Under the pieces are notes generated by a model. The model was not told the origin of the DNA. It searched no databases and saw only the letters and a list, made by a program, of their open reading frames with translations. This document shows, piece after piece, positions 27,840 to 37,156 of a DNA stretch of 64,000 bases (the first letter of the stretch is position 1; each line of letters begins with the position of its first letter). The stretch is from an uncultured Pseudomonas sp. (GTDB lineage Bacteria > Pseudomonadota > Gammaproteobacteria > Pseudomonadales > Pseudomonadaceae). The stretch is taken from the NCBI RefSeq assembly GCF_913777995.1, contig NZ_CAJYVE010000034.1:124001-188000 (forward strand), in the 5' to 3' direction. A program made the position numbers and the translations under genes.

Positions 27840-28594
27840 GAGGCCCGGTCAATGGCCTGATCCTGCTGGCGGTACTGCTGGCCGTGGTGGCGTCCTTCGC
27901 CTACCTGCAACTGGACCTGGGAGACGCACACAGCCTGGGGCAGATGGGCAGCTATGCGCAGCGTTTTCTGCAGCCAGACTTCAGCGCGCCTCACCTGCAA
28001 GCCATCGGTCACGGCATGCTGGAAACCCTGGCGATGTCCGCCCTCGGCACGCTGCTGGCGGCGCTGGCTGGTCTGCTGCTGGCCATTCCGGCTGCCGGGC
28101 GCCTGGGCTGGCCCCTGCACGCGGCAAGCCGCCTGCTGCTCAACGCCCTGCGGGCGATTCCGGAACTGGTCTGGGCGGTGCTGATGGTTCTGGCTGCGGG
28201 TCTGGGGCCGAATGCCGGGACCCTGGCACTGGCGCTGCATACCACCGGCGTACTCGGCCGGCTGTTCGCCGAAGCACTGGAAAACACTCCAGCGGCGCCC
28301 GCTGCGGCAATCCGCCTGCAAGGTGCCAGTGCCTGGCTGGCGTTCTGTTACGGCACGCTGCCCAACCTCTGGCCGCAGCTACTGGCTTACATCCTGTACC
28401 GCTGGGAGAACAACATTCGCATGGCCAGCGTGCTGGGCTTCGTCGGCGCGGGCGGGCTGGGGCAGATGCTGTACGTCAGCCTCAGCCTGTTTCAGGAAGC
28501 CCGCGCTGCAACAGTGATCATCGCCATGCTCGGCCTGGTACTGGCGGTGGACGCCTTCAGCGCCTGGAGCCGCCAGCGCTGGCTGCGCCGCTGA
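27836..28594 (+). CDS. Putative selenate/phosphonate-type ABC transporter, permease 2
   Basis: 252 residues, a second PhnE-like permease with about five or six helices and the GFVGAGGLGQMLYVSLSLF motif shared with permease 1. The ATG lies in an ATGA overlap with permease 1 and has GGGAGG upstream, so the internal start is secure although the frame is open to 26945. It ends four bases before the convergent LysE gene. Confidence 0.83.
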   Translation: MRGPVNGLILLAVLLAVVASFAYLQLDLGDAHSLGQMGSYAQRFLQPDFSAPHLQAIGHGMLETLAMSALGTLLAALAGLLLAIPAAGRLGWPLHAASRLLLNALRAIPELVWAVLMVLAAGLGPNAGTLALALHTTGVLGRLFAEALENTPAAPAAAIRLQGASAWLAFCYGTLPNLWPQLLAYILYRWENNIRMASVLGFVGAGGLGQMLYVSLSLFQEARAATVIIAMLGLVLAVDAFSAWSRQRWLRR

Positions 28595-28598
28595 GCGC

Positions 28599-29219
28599 TC
28601 AGCGCCGGCTCAGCGCCAGGCGCGCGGCGAACGCCATGAAGATCACCCCGGTGGTACGGTCCATCCAGCGGATCACCGCCGGGCGCCGCAGCACGCCGGC
28701 CAACGGCCGGGTGGCGCCGATCAGCGCCAGCGACCAGCTCAGCCCCAGCACCACATGAATGCCCACCAGGCCGAAGGTCCAGCTCACCAGCGGCGCGCCC
28801 TGGGGAATGAATTGCGGCAGGAACGACACGTAGAACACGCCGATCTTGGGATTCAGCAGGTTGCCCAGCAGCCCCTTGAGAAACCAGTTGGTGGTCTTGC
28901 CGCCCGCTTCAGCCGAAGCGGCGATCTGCGTGCGTGGCCGCAACAGCATGTTCAGCCCCAGCCAGCACAGGTAGGCCGCGCCGCAGTACTTGAGCAGGTT
29001 GTAGGCCAGCTCCGATACGGCCAGCAGCGCGCCCAGGCCGAACGCCACCGCCGCGCCCCACAGCAGACACCCGGCATTGATGCCCAGTGCCGCCCGCAAC
29101 GCCTGGGCACGCCCTTCCACCGCGGCGGTACGCAGCACCAGCGCGGTGTCCAGGCCAGGCGTGACGGTCAGTAGAGTAGCGGCAAGGGTGAAAGCGAGCA
29201 GGTTATCGGCAATGGACAT
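28599..29219 (-). CDS. LysE/RhtB-family amino-acid exporter
   Basis: 206 residues with about six membrane helices. The N-terminal SIADNLLAFTLAATLLTVTPGLDTALVLRTA and the central KGLLGNLLNPKIGVFYVSFLPQFI are LysE/RhtB signatures. It probably exports an amino acid or derivative; substrate unknown. Monocistronic, convergent with the ABC importer. Confidence 0.9.
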   Translation of the reverse strand: MSIADNLLAFTLAATLLTVTPGLDTALVLRTAAVEGRAQALRAALGINAGCLLWGAAVAFGLGALLAVSELAYNLLKYCGAAYLCWLGLNMLLRPRTQIAASAEAGGKTTNWFLKGLLGNLLNPKIGVFYVSFLPQFIPQGAPLVSWTFGLVGIHVVLGLSWSLALIGATRPLAGVLRRPAVIRWMDRTTGVIFMAFAARLALSRR

Positions 29220-29310
29220 GCAAAACGTCTCGGCGGGAGGGAAGTGGCGGGGAGATTAACATGCCCCAGGTCGCTGACAGCACCTGGCCTCTTAGGGCCA
29301 GCCGCCAGCC

Positions 29311-29632
29311 CTACAACCCGCCAGTCGCCTGCACCCCGAAGCCCGCCGCAGTCAGCAGCGACAACGGCAACAGCAGGGTGTCGAGCAAGGCGCTGGCCGG
29401 CAGGTCCAGCGCCGGGTAGCGCGGCGCTGGACCTGCCGGCCAGCGCCGGGTAGCGCGGCGCTTCGGCGCCGAAGTGGTCGGCCGGACAACAACCACCCTG
29501 CAGCGCATAGAGGTCCAGACGGGTGCCGGCGTAGACCACCGGCGCGCCCGGCTGGGCCGCGTTCAAGGTGCCGACCGTGGCACAGCCGCCCAGGTTGAGC
29601 AGCAGTACCAGCAGCAGCCCAGGCTTATTCAT
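29311..29632 (-). pseudogene. YceK/YidQ-like lipoprotein gene broken by a 34-base palindromic insertion
   Basis: The first 64 codons encode a lipoprotein with lipobox LGGC (Cys17) and the DLYALQGGCCP motif of YceK/YidQ lipoproteins. At 29429-29462 a 34-base insertion repeats the preceding 21 bases directly (29408-29428 and 29442-29462) and at the same time creates a perfect 23-base inverted repeat (29391-29413 with 29423-29445, 9-base loop). As 34 is not a multiple of three the frame is lost. Removing it restores a 95-residue protein ending DTLLLPLSLLTAAGFGVQATGGL at the stop at 29311. Such an event fits template switching at a short palindrome; a sequencing or assembly artefact cannot be excluded. 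The start overlaps ubiX by eight bases. Confidence 0.75.
29391..29445. repeat. Perfect 23-base inverted repeat created by the insertion
   Basis: Arms 29391-29413 and 29423-29445 are exact complements, loop GGGTAGCGC. Key bases of the left arm are CGCTGGCCGGCAGG...AGCGCC. Would form a very stable hairpin in both DNA and RNA. Confidence 0.95.
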
Positions 29633-30254
29633 CGCTGACCATATGGTGCTCGCCCCAGCGCGGCAGCATGTCCTGCGGGATGTTGAGCAGGTTGAGGATT
29701 CGCGCCACCACGAAGTCGACCAGGTCGTCGATGGTCTGCGGCTGGTGGTAGAAGCCTGGCGAGGCCGGCAGGATCACCGCACCCATGTTCGACAGCTTGA
29801 GCATGTTCTCCAGGTGGATGCTGGAGTACGGCGCCTCGCGCGGCACCAGGATCAACTGGCGACGTTCCTTGAGGGTCACGTCGGCGGCGCGTTCGATCAG
29901 GTTGTTGCAGGCGCCGCTGGCGATGGCCGAGAGGCTGCCGGTGGAACAGGGCACCACCACCATGGCACCGGGTGCGCCGGAGCCGGAGGCCACCGGCGAC
30001 ATCCAGTCGTCACGCCCGTACACACGAATCTGCCCGGCTTCGGCACCGGTGTACTCGGTGAGGAAGGTCTGCATCATCGCCGGCTTGGGCGGCAGGCGCA
30101 CGTCGGTCTCGGTGGCCATGACCAGTTGCGCGGCCTTGGAGATCAGGAAGTGCACTTCGCGGTCTTCACGCACCAGGCAGTCGAGCAGGCGCAAGGCGTA
30201 TTGCGCCCCGGAGGCGCCGGTCACCGCCAGGGTGATGCGCTCCGGGCCGCTCAT
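29625..30254 (-). CDS. ubiX: Flavin prenyltransferase
   Basis: 209 residues. Makes prenylated FMN from dimethylallyl phosphate and reduced FMN, the cofactor of UbiD decarboxylase in ubiquinone synthesis. The N-terminal ITLAVTGASGAQYALRLLD flavin site, the Ser-rich VPCSTGSLSAIASGACNNLIERAADV and the REAPYSSIHLENMLKLSNMGAVILPASPGFY block are the UbiX signatures. Its ATG overlaps the mpl stop (ATGA), so the two are translationally coupled, the usual mpl-ubiX order in Pseudomonas. Confidence 0.95.
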   Translation of the reverse strand: MSGPERITLAVTGASGAQYALRLLDCLVREDREVHFLISKAAQLVMATETDVRLPPKPAMMQTFLTEYTGAEAGQIRVYGRDDWMSPVASGSGAPGAMVVVPCSTGSLSAIASGACNNLIERAADVTLKERRQLILVPREAPYSSIHLENMLKLSNMGAVILPASPGFYHQPQTIDDLVDFVVARILNLLNIPQDMLPRWGEHHMVSDE

Positions 30255-31600
30255 TGCAGGGCCTCGGCCAGCTTGCCGTGCAGGCCGCCGAAGCCGCCAT
30301 TGCTCATGATCACTACATGGGTGCCGGGCTGGGCCTGGCTCTTGACCCGCGCAATGATCGCCTCCAGCGAGTCACAGACCACCGCTGGCACCGGGCATTG
30401 CGCCGCCGTGGCGCCGAGGTCCCAGCCGAGGTTCGGCGGCGCGTACCACACCACCTGGTCGGCCTGCTGCACGCTTTCGGGCAGGCCGTCACGGTGGGCG
30501 CCGAGCTTCATGGAGTTGGAGCGCGGCTCGATGACCGCGATGATCGGGGCATCACCGACCTTCTTGCGCAGCCCATCGAGGGTCGTGGCAATGGCGGTCG
30601 GGTGGTGGGCGAAGTCGTCGTAGAGGGTGATGCCCTGTACTTCGGCGACCACTTCCATGCGCCGCTTGACGCTCTTGAACGCGCTCAGCGCCTGCACGCC
30701 CTGGGCCGGCAGCACACCCACATGGCGTGCGGCAGCCAGGGTCGCCAGGGCGTTGGCGACGTTGTGCTGGCCGGTCAGCGCCCATTCCACGGTGCCTTGC
30801 ACCTCGCCGTCGAACAGCACTTCGAAGCGCGAGCCGTCGTCACGCAGCAGCCGCGCCTGCCACTGGCCGCCTTCACCGGTGGTCTGCACCGGGGTCCAGC
30901 AGCCCATGTCCAGCACGCGCTGCAGGGCGGTCTCGGTGGTCGGGTGAATCACCAGGCCTTCGCTGGGGATGGTACGCACCAGGTGATGGAACTGCCGCTC
31001 GATGGCCGCCAGGTCGGGGAAAATGTCGGCGTGGTCGAATTCGAGGTTGTTGAGAATGGCCGTGCGCGGACGGTAGTGGACGAACTTCGAGCGTTTGTCG
31101 AAGAACGCGCTGTCGTACTCGTCGGCCTCGACCACGAAGAACGGTGTGCCGCCCAGGCGCGCCGACACGGTGAAGTTCTGCGGAATGCCACCGATCAGGA
31201 AGCCCGGCGCCATGCCGGCGTGCTCCAGCACCCAGGCCAGCATGCTGCTGGTGGTGGTCTTGCCGTGGGTGCCGGCCACTGCCAGGACCCAGCGGCCTTG
31301 CAGCACGTGGTCGGCCAGCCACTGCGGACCGGACACATAAGGCAGGCCACGGTTGAGCACGTGCTCCACCGCCGGGTTGCCACGCGCCAGGGCGTTGCCG
31401 ATCACCACCAGGTCCGGAGCCGGGTCCAGCTGCGCCGGGTCGTAGCCCTGGGTCAGTTCGATGCCCTGTGCCTGCAACTGGGTGCTCATCGGTGGATAGA
31501 CATTGGCGTCGGAACCGGTCACCCGATGCCCCAGCTCCTTGGCGAGGACCGCCAGCGAGCCCATGAACGTGCCGCAGATACCAAGAATATGAATATGCAT
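30251..31600 (-). CDS. mpl: UDP-N-acetylmuramate:L-alanyl-gamma-D-glutamyl-meso-diaminopimelate ligase
   Basis: 449 residues. Murein-recycling ligase that attaches recovered tripeptide to UDP-MurNAc in the cytosol. The Mur-ligase ATP site AGTHGKTTTSSMLAW, the central EADEYDSAFFDKRSKFVHYRPRTAILNNLEFDHADIF and the C-terminal DDFAHHPTAI are intact. The ATG at 31600 has AGAGG five bases upstream and matches the family N-terminus MHIHILGICGTFMG, better than the GTG two codons earlier. Confidence 0.96.
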   Translation of the reverse strand: MHIHILGICGTFMGSLAVLAKELGHRVTGSDANVYPPMSTQLQAQGIELTQGYDPAQLDPAPDLVVIGNALARGNPAVEHVLNRGLPYVSGPQWLADHVLQGRWVLAVAGTHGKTTTSSMLAWVLEHAGMAPGFLIGGIPQNFTVSARLGGTPFFVVEADEYDSAFFDKRSKFVHYRPRTAILNNLEFDHADIFPDLAAIERQFHHLVRTIPSEGLVIHPTTETALQRVLDMGCWTPVQTTGEGGQWQARLLRDDGSRFEVLFDGEVQGTVEWALTGQHNVANALATLAAARHVGVLPAQGVQALSAFKSVKRRMEVVAEVQGITLYDDFAHHPTAIATTLDGLRKKVGDAPIIAVIEPRSNSMKLGAHRDGLPESVQQADQVVWYAPPNLGWDLGATAAQCPVPAVVCDSLEAIIARVKSQAQPGTHVVIMSNGGFGGLHGKLAEALQ

Positions 31601-31782
31601 GACCACCTCTTAAATCATCCGCGCAGGGTAGCCCACACACGCTGAAACCGCACCCGGTGTTTGTCGGCACGTTCGACCGGTTCTACGCCTAAAGTTCAGC
31701 TCACCCGGCACGCCTTTATGGCCTACGCTTGGGGACTGATTGACTGAAACCCACAATAAGAACCCGCTCAGGAGGCAACACC

Positions 31783-33303
<1,521 letters not shown>

Positions 33304-33317
33304 ACGCCGGCGGCGCC

Positions 33318-33373
33318 TGCAGGACCGGTTTGAGCCGGGAATGAAGCCGTTCGCGGCTCAAGCCGATCCTGCA
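33318..33373 (+). repeat. REP-like palindrome after the aldehyde dehydrogenase
   Basis: Arms TGCAGGA-C-CGGTTTGAGCCG and CGGCTCAAGCCG-A-TCCTGCA around GGAATGAAGCCGTTCG. A REP of a different subclass from those near 2.2, 21.6 and 38.2 kb. It starts 15 bases after the stop and may act as transcription end. Confidence 0.7.
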
Positions 33374-33546
33374 GCATGCCCCCCGGCCACACACTTATCG
33401 CTGAGGGGGCATTTCGCCCGGCGCCTCGCCCCGGTTACCAGGGTCTCCTATCATCAATCCCAGCTTTAGATTGCGCTTTCTAAACCGGGGCCGCAGCATC
33501 GGCACTGTCTGTGCGCACCAGCCCATACTGAAGTTGAGGCCCAACC

Positions 33547-34005
33547 ATGCGGATCATCAAAGCCACGCTCGACCATCTGGACCAGCTCACGCCGCTGTTC
33601 GTCAAATACCGTGAGTTCTATGGCGAACTGCCCTACCCGGACTCTTCGCGCGACTTCCTGGAAAAACGCCTGCGCCGCGACGAGTCGGTCATCTACCTGG
33701 CGGTATCGGACGACGATGAAGGCCGCCTGCTCGGTTTCTGCCAGCTGTACCCCAGCTTCTCTTCGCTGTCGCTCAAGCGCGTGTGGATCCTCAATGACAT
33801 CTACGTCGCCGAAGACGCCCGCCGCCAGTTGGTCGCCGACCACCTGATGAAACACGCCAAGAAGATGGCCAAGGAGACCCAGGCCGTGCGCATGCGGGTG
33901 TCGACCAGCATCAGCAACGAGGTCGCCCAGAAAGTCTACGAGTCCATCGGCTTCAAGGAAGACAGCCAGTTCAAGAACTACGTCCTGCCCATCAGCGAAA
34001 GCTGA
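33547..34005 (+). CDS. GNAT-family N-acetyltransferase
   Basis: 152 residues with the GNAT fold: N-terminal RIIKATLDHLDQLTPLF, the beta4 strand LKRVWILNDIYVAEDARRQLVADHLMKHAKKMA that forms the acetyl-CoA pyrophosphate site (A-RR-L-A), and the terminal AQKVYESIGFKEDSQFKNYVLP. Substrate unknown. GAGG stands eight bases before the ATG. Followed by the perfect 16-base palindrome ACAGCCT-AC-AGGCTGT at 34005-34020. Confidence 0.9.
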   Translation: MRIIKATLDHLDQLTPLFVKYREFYGELPYPDSSRDFLEKRLRRDESVIYLAVSDDDEGRLLGFCQLYPSFSSLSLKRVWILNDIYVAEDARRQLVADHLMKHAKKMAKETQAVRMRVSTSISNEVAQKVYESIGFKEDSQFKNYVLPISES

Positions 34006-34020
34006 CAGCCTACAGGCTGT
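34005..34020 (+). terminator. Palindrome at the end of the GNAT gene
   Basis: ACAGCCT (34005-34011) and AGGCTGT (34014-34020). No T-run follows, so function as a terminator is uncertain. Confidence 0.35.
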
Positions 34021-34117
34021 GGCGGCGGCTGCCCGCTGTCGCAGCCTGCCCTGCGCTTTGCATCAATCTGTAACCTGTCGCCACACCTGCTCGCACCCGC
34101 TGGCTCAGTTCTGGCTC

Positions 34118-34123
34118 TATAAT
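34118..34123 (+). promoter_or_regulatory. Putative -10 box upstream of the MITE and the dedA-like gene
   Basis: A perfect TATAAT. No good -35 at the expected spacing. If used, the transcript would run through the 154-base inverted-repeat element into the DedA gene at 34350. Confidence 0.35.
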
Positions 34124-34152
34124 GCCGCGCGTCTGTCTTTGATCGCGTCTTG

Positions 34153-34306
34153 GGTTTTGTACGAAAAGTCGGCGAGCGAAGGCCAGGCAAGGCCAGAACA
34201 GGCGAGGAACGGTCGGAGTCGCGGGCAACTTTACTGCAGTAAATGAGCATTCCGACCGGTTTTTCAACGCAGCATGGCCGAGCGCAGACACATTTCATAC
34301 AAAACC
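34153..34306. mobile_element. MITE-like element with 14-base terminal inverted repeats
   Basis: Ends GGTTTTGTACGAAA (34153-34166) and TTTCATACAAAACC (34293-34306) match in 13 of 14 bases. Inside lie a dyad CGGTCGGA/TCCGACCG and the palindrome TTTACTGCAGTAAA. The element is 154 bases, has no coding capacity, and separates a TATAAT box from the gene at 34350. Together this looks like an internally deleted insertion sequence or MITE. A clear target-site duplication was not found (flanks CTT and CTAG-like). Confidence 0.6.
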
Positions 34307-34349
34307 TAGAGATCGGCTGTAAAACCATGCTGACAGTTCAGGTACCTCA

Positions 34350-34997
34350 ATGGATTTCAACCCGTTCGACCTCATTCTGCACCTCGATGCCTACCTGGAA
34401 GTACTGGTAGCCAACTACGGCGTCTGGATCTACGCGATCCTCTTCGCGGTCATCTTCTGCGAAACGGGGCTGGTGATCTTCCCCTTCCTGCCCGGCGACT
34501 CGCTGCTGTTCATCGCCGGTGCGGTGGCTGCCGGCGGCGGCATGGACCCGGTGCTGCTGGGGGGGCTGCTGATGCTCGCGGCGATCATGGGTGACAGCAC
34601 CAATTACGTGATCGGCCGAACCATGGGCGAGAAGCTGTTCACCAACCCGAACTCGAAAGTCTTCCGCCGCGACTATCTGGCCAAGACCCACCTGTTCTAC
34701 GAGCGGCATGGCGGCAAGACCGTGACCATGGCGCGTTTCCTGCCGATCTTCCGTACCTTCGCGCCCTTCGTCGCCGGTATCGCGCACATGCCCTATCTGC
34801 GCTTCTTCGGTTTCAGCGTGCTGGGCTCGGTGGTCTGGGTCGGCAGCCTGGTGACCCTGGGCTACTACTTCGGCAACGTGCCGTTCATCAAGAAACACCT
34901 GACCCTCGGCGTGCTGGTGATCATCCTGCTGTCGCTGCTGCCGATGATCATCGGCCTGCTGCGCACCCGCTTCACGCGCTCGGCGGACGCCCGCTGA
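34350..34997 (+). CDS. DedA-family membrane protein
   Basis: 215 residues with about five or six membrane helices. DedA proteins act in membrane homeostasis, probably as flippases for undecaprenyl phosphate or lipids, and need the proton motive force. The VIFCETGLVIFPFLPGDSLLF, GDSTNYVIGRTMGEKLF and ARFLPIFRTFAPFVAGIAHMPYLRF motifs (with the acidic and basic residues known to be needed in family members) are intact. Four bases separate it from the MtfA-like gene. Confidence 0.92.
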   Translation: MDFNPFDLILHLDAYLEVLVANYGVWIYAILFAVIFCETGLVIFPFLPGDSLLFIAGAVAAGGGMDPVLLGGLLMLAAIMGDSTNYVIGRTMGEKLFTNPNSKVFRRDYLAKTHLFYERHGGKTVTMARFLPIFRTFAPFVAGIAHMPYLRFFGFSVLGSVVWVGSLVTLGYYFGNVPFIKKHLTLGVLVIILLSLLPMIIGLLRTRFTRSADAR

Positions 34998-35000
34998 GCG

Positions 35001-35819
35001 ATGGGGTGGTTCGCCAACTGGCGTCGTCAACGCACCCTGCGCCGCAACCCGGTACCCGACGGCCTCTGGCAGCGGGTGCTGGAACGCCTGCCGCTGCTCG
35101 ATGGGCTGGATGATGCGCAACTGGCCTGGCTGCGCGACGCCAGCGTGCTGTTCCTGCAGGCCAAGCACCTGACCACCCTGCCCGGCGTGGTGCTGGATGA
35201 CGAGCAGCGCCTGCTGCTGGCCGCCCAGGCGCAGTTGCCGTTGCTGGCCCTTGGCGACCTGGACTGGTACCGCGGTTTCCATGAGCTGGTGATCTACCCC
35301 GACGACTTCCTCAGCCCGCAGCGCTACCGCGATGCCAGCGGCGTGGAGCATCAGTACGATGCCGAGCACAGTGGCGAGGCCTGGTACCAGGGTCCGGTGA
35401 TCCTCGCCTGGGCCGGCGTGGAAGCCGGCGGCGGCTGGGAAGCCTACAACCTGGTGATCCACGAGCTGGCGCACAAGCTCGACATGCTCAACGGCGACGC
35501 CAACGGCCTGCCGCCGCTGCACCGCGACATGCGCGTCAGCGATTGGGCCAGCGCCATGCAGGGCGCCTTCGACGACATGAACCGCCAGCTCGATGCCGAC
35601 CCCGACGCCGAAACCGCCATCGACCCCTACGCTGCGGAAAACCCGGCGGAGTTCTTCGCCGTCACCAGCGAGTATTTCTTCACCGCACCGGACCTGCTGC
35701 ACCAGGCCTACCCGGCGGTCTACGCGCAGTTGCAGCTGTTCTACCGCCAGGACCCACTGGCCCGCCTGCTCCACTTGCAGGCCCACCACACGGCCTACCA
35801 GCCAGAGGCTGCCAGCTGA
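35001..35819 (+). CDS. M90-family zinc metallopeptidase (MtfA-like)
   Basis: 272 residues, the size of MtfA (about 265). The zinc motif HELAHKLD is in NLVIHELAHKLDMLNGDANGLPPL, and a Glu-rich third-ligand region NPAEFFAVTSEYFFTAPDLL follows. In E. coli MtfA is a cytosolic aminopeptidase-like protein that binds the repressor Mlc and so affects glucose PTS; pseudomonads lack that system, so the role here is open. Probably co-transcribed with the DedA gene. Confidence 0.9.
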   Translation: MGWFANWRRQRTLRRNPVPDGLWQRVLERLPLLDGLDDAQLAWLRDASVLFLQAKHLTTLPGVVLDDEQRLLLAAQAQLPLLALGDLDWYRGFHELVIYPDDFLSPQRYRDASGVEHQYDAEHSGEAWYQGPVILAWAGVEAGGGWEAYNLVIHELAHKLDMLNGDANGLPPLHRDMRVSDWASAMQGAFDDMNRQLDADPDAETAIDPYAAENPAEFFAVTSEYFFTAPDLLHQAYPAVYAQLQLFYRQDPLARLLHLQAHHTAYQPEAAS

Positions 35820-35862
35820 CATCAGCGGCAACGCCGGTGAGCTGGATGCATGGCGGCTAACG

Positions 35863-36098
35863 CCAATACTGGTCAGTTAAGAGCTCTTTGGCTTTTGCGA
35901 ACAGGTCAGCAAACCCAATGCATCTGCTGTGAACGTGACGCCGCCTTCGCGAGCAAGCTCGCTCCCACGGTCTAACTGACCAGTATTGGCTTTAGCCGCG
36001 AAGCGACCGCCTGTTCACAACAGATGCAGTGAATTTCCTGGCGCTTTCGCGGCTAAAGCCGCTCCCACCGAGCCCCATAACGACTAACTGACCAGTAT
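35863..36098. repeat. REP array with three boundary repeats
   Basis: Left boundary CCAATACTGGTCAGTTA (35863-35879), its complement at 35973-35989, and a further partial copy TAACTGACCAGTAT at 36085-36098. Between the first two lies half of a GCGAGCAAGCTCGCTCCCAC-class REP; between the second and third lies a full REP pair of the TTTAGCCGCGAAGC class with the GTTCACAACAGATGCAGTGAA spacer. Two REP classes have thus been assembled side by side within shared ends, as at 18.5 kb. Confidence 0.82.
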
Positions 36099-36335
36099 CG
36101 CGGCTAACGCGGGCCAAGCAGACTGAACGGCCACCGCGACGGCACATTCGCAGCTTTCCGAGGTCTATTCGCGGCCAAGGGCGCTCACTGCCCCGGTAAA
36201 CCATGACGCCTGCACGCACCGCCTGGCGCCTGGAGGCCCGCGCATGGCAACGCCAAGTGAATATGCCTATAATCCGGGCCACTTTTTGGCGGTGAGCGCC
36301 AAACTCTGTCTGTTCAACCACGGGGACATTGTCCA
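36099..36335. promoter_or_regulatory. Upstream region of ppa
   Basis: No gene. The -10 TATAAT is at 36268-36273, with a poor -35 (TGGCAA at 36245-36250, spacing 17). The rest is G+C rich and holds nothing else recognised. Confidence 0.5.
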
Positions 36336-36863
36336 ATGAGCTACAGCAAGATTCCGGCTGGCAAAGACGTGCCAAACGACATCTACGTCGCGATCGAGAT
36401 CCCGGCCAACCACGCGCCGATCAAATACGAAATCGACAAGGACTCCGACACCCTGTTCGTTGACCGTTTCATGGCCACCCCGATGTTCTACCCGGCCAAC
36501 TACGGTTTCATCCCCAACACCCTGGCTGACGACGGCGACCCGCTGGACGTGCTGGTGGTCACCCCTTACCCAGTCGCGCCAGGCTCGGTCATCCGTGCCC
36601 GTCCGGTCGGCATCCTGCACATGACCGACGACGGCGGTGGCGATGCCAAGGTGATCGCGGTTCCTCACGACAAGCTGAGCCAGCTGTACGTCGACGTGAA
36701 GGAATACACCGACCTGCCAGCCCTGCTGCTGGAGCAGATCAAGCACTTCTTCGAGAACTACAAGGATCTCGAGAAAGGCAAGTGGGTCAAGATCGAAGGC
36801 TGGGGCAACGCAGACGCCGCCCGCGCCGAGATCAAGAAGTCGGTCGAGGCCTTCAAGGGCTGA
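36336..36863 (+). CDS. ppa: Inorganic diphosphatase, family I
   Basis: 175 residues. Hydrolyses pyrophosphate released by biosynthesis, in the cytosol as a hexamer with Mg2+. The metal-binding [10 protein letters not shown] signature and the [13 protein letters not shown] segment are intact. Single gene with a TATAAT promoter upstream and a hairpin after the stop. Confidence 0.97.
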   Translation: MSYSKIPAGKDVPNDIYVAIEIPANHAPIKYEIDKDSDTLFVDRFMATPMFYPANYGFIPNTLADDGDPLDVLVVTPYPVAPGSVIRARPVGILHMTDDGGGDAKVIAVPHDKLSQLYVDVKEYTDLPALLLEQIKHFFENYKDLEKGKWVKIEGWGNADAARAEIKKSVEAFKG

Positions 36864-36880
36864 TCGCGCTTCATCCTGCC

Positions 36881-36900
36881 AAGCGCCCGCTTGGGCGCTT
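36881..36900 (+). terminator. Hairpin after ppa
   Basis: Perfect arms AAGCGCCC (36881-36888) and GGGCGCTT (36893-36900), loop GCTT, 18 bases after the ppa stop. No T-run. Confidence 0.55.
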
Positions 36901-37104
36901 CGGCATCCCGCCCGAGGCCGTTCGGCCTGTTTAAAAATGTGTTTATCCCACCGCCCCGGTTAAACACAGCGCACGGCCAACCGCAGGCGGCGCGCAGCCC
37001 CTCCGCACTTCATGCCCTTCCTGAAAATGCAGGAAAACGCCTACAAAAACCACCCATCACTCACCAACCTCGCTAAACACCAGCGACTGGAAATGGCGCA
37101 CATT

Positions 37105-37119
37105 TGAACGCATCGTTCA
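37105..37119. promoter_or_regulatory. Putative operator palindrome of the S24-type repressor
   Basis: TGAACG-CAT-CGTTCA, a perfect 15-base dyad directly upstream of a likely promoter (-35 TTTAAA at 37120-37125, -10 TACACT at 37143-37148, spacing 17). It is 37 bases before the regulator ATG. The form fits a CI/PrtR-like dimer site. Confidence 0.5.
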
Positions 37120-37156
37120 TTTAAACGCCGCGCGGCCCCTCGTACACTCGGCGCCC

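Noticed and set aside
29168..29310. Extension of the lipoprotein frame to 29168
   Set aside because: It is the frame-shifted tail after the 34-base insertion; the composition is atypical and it overlaps the LysE gene start.
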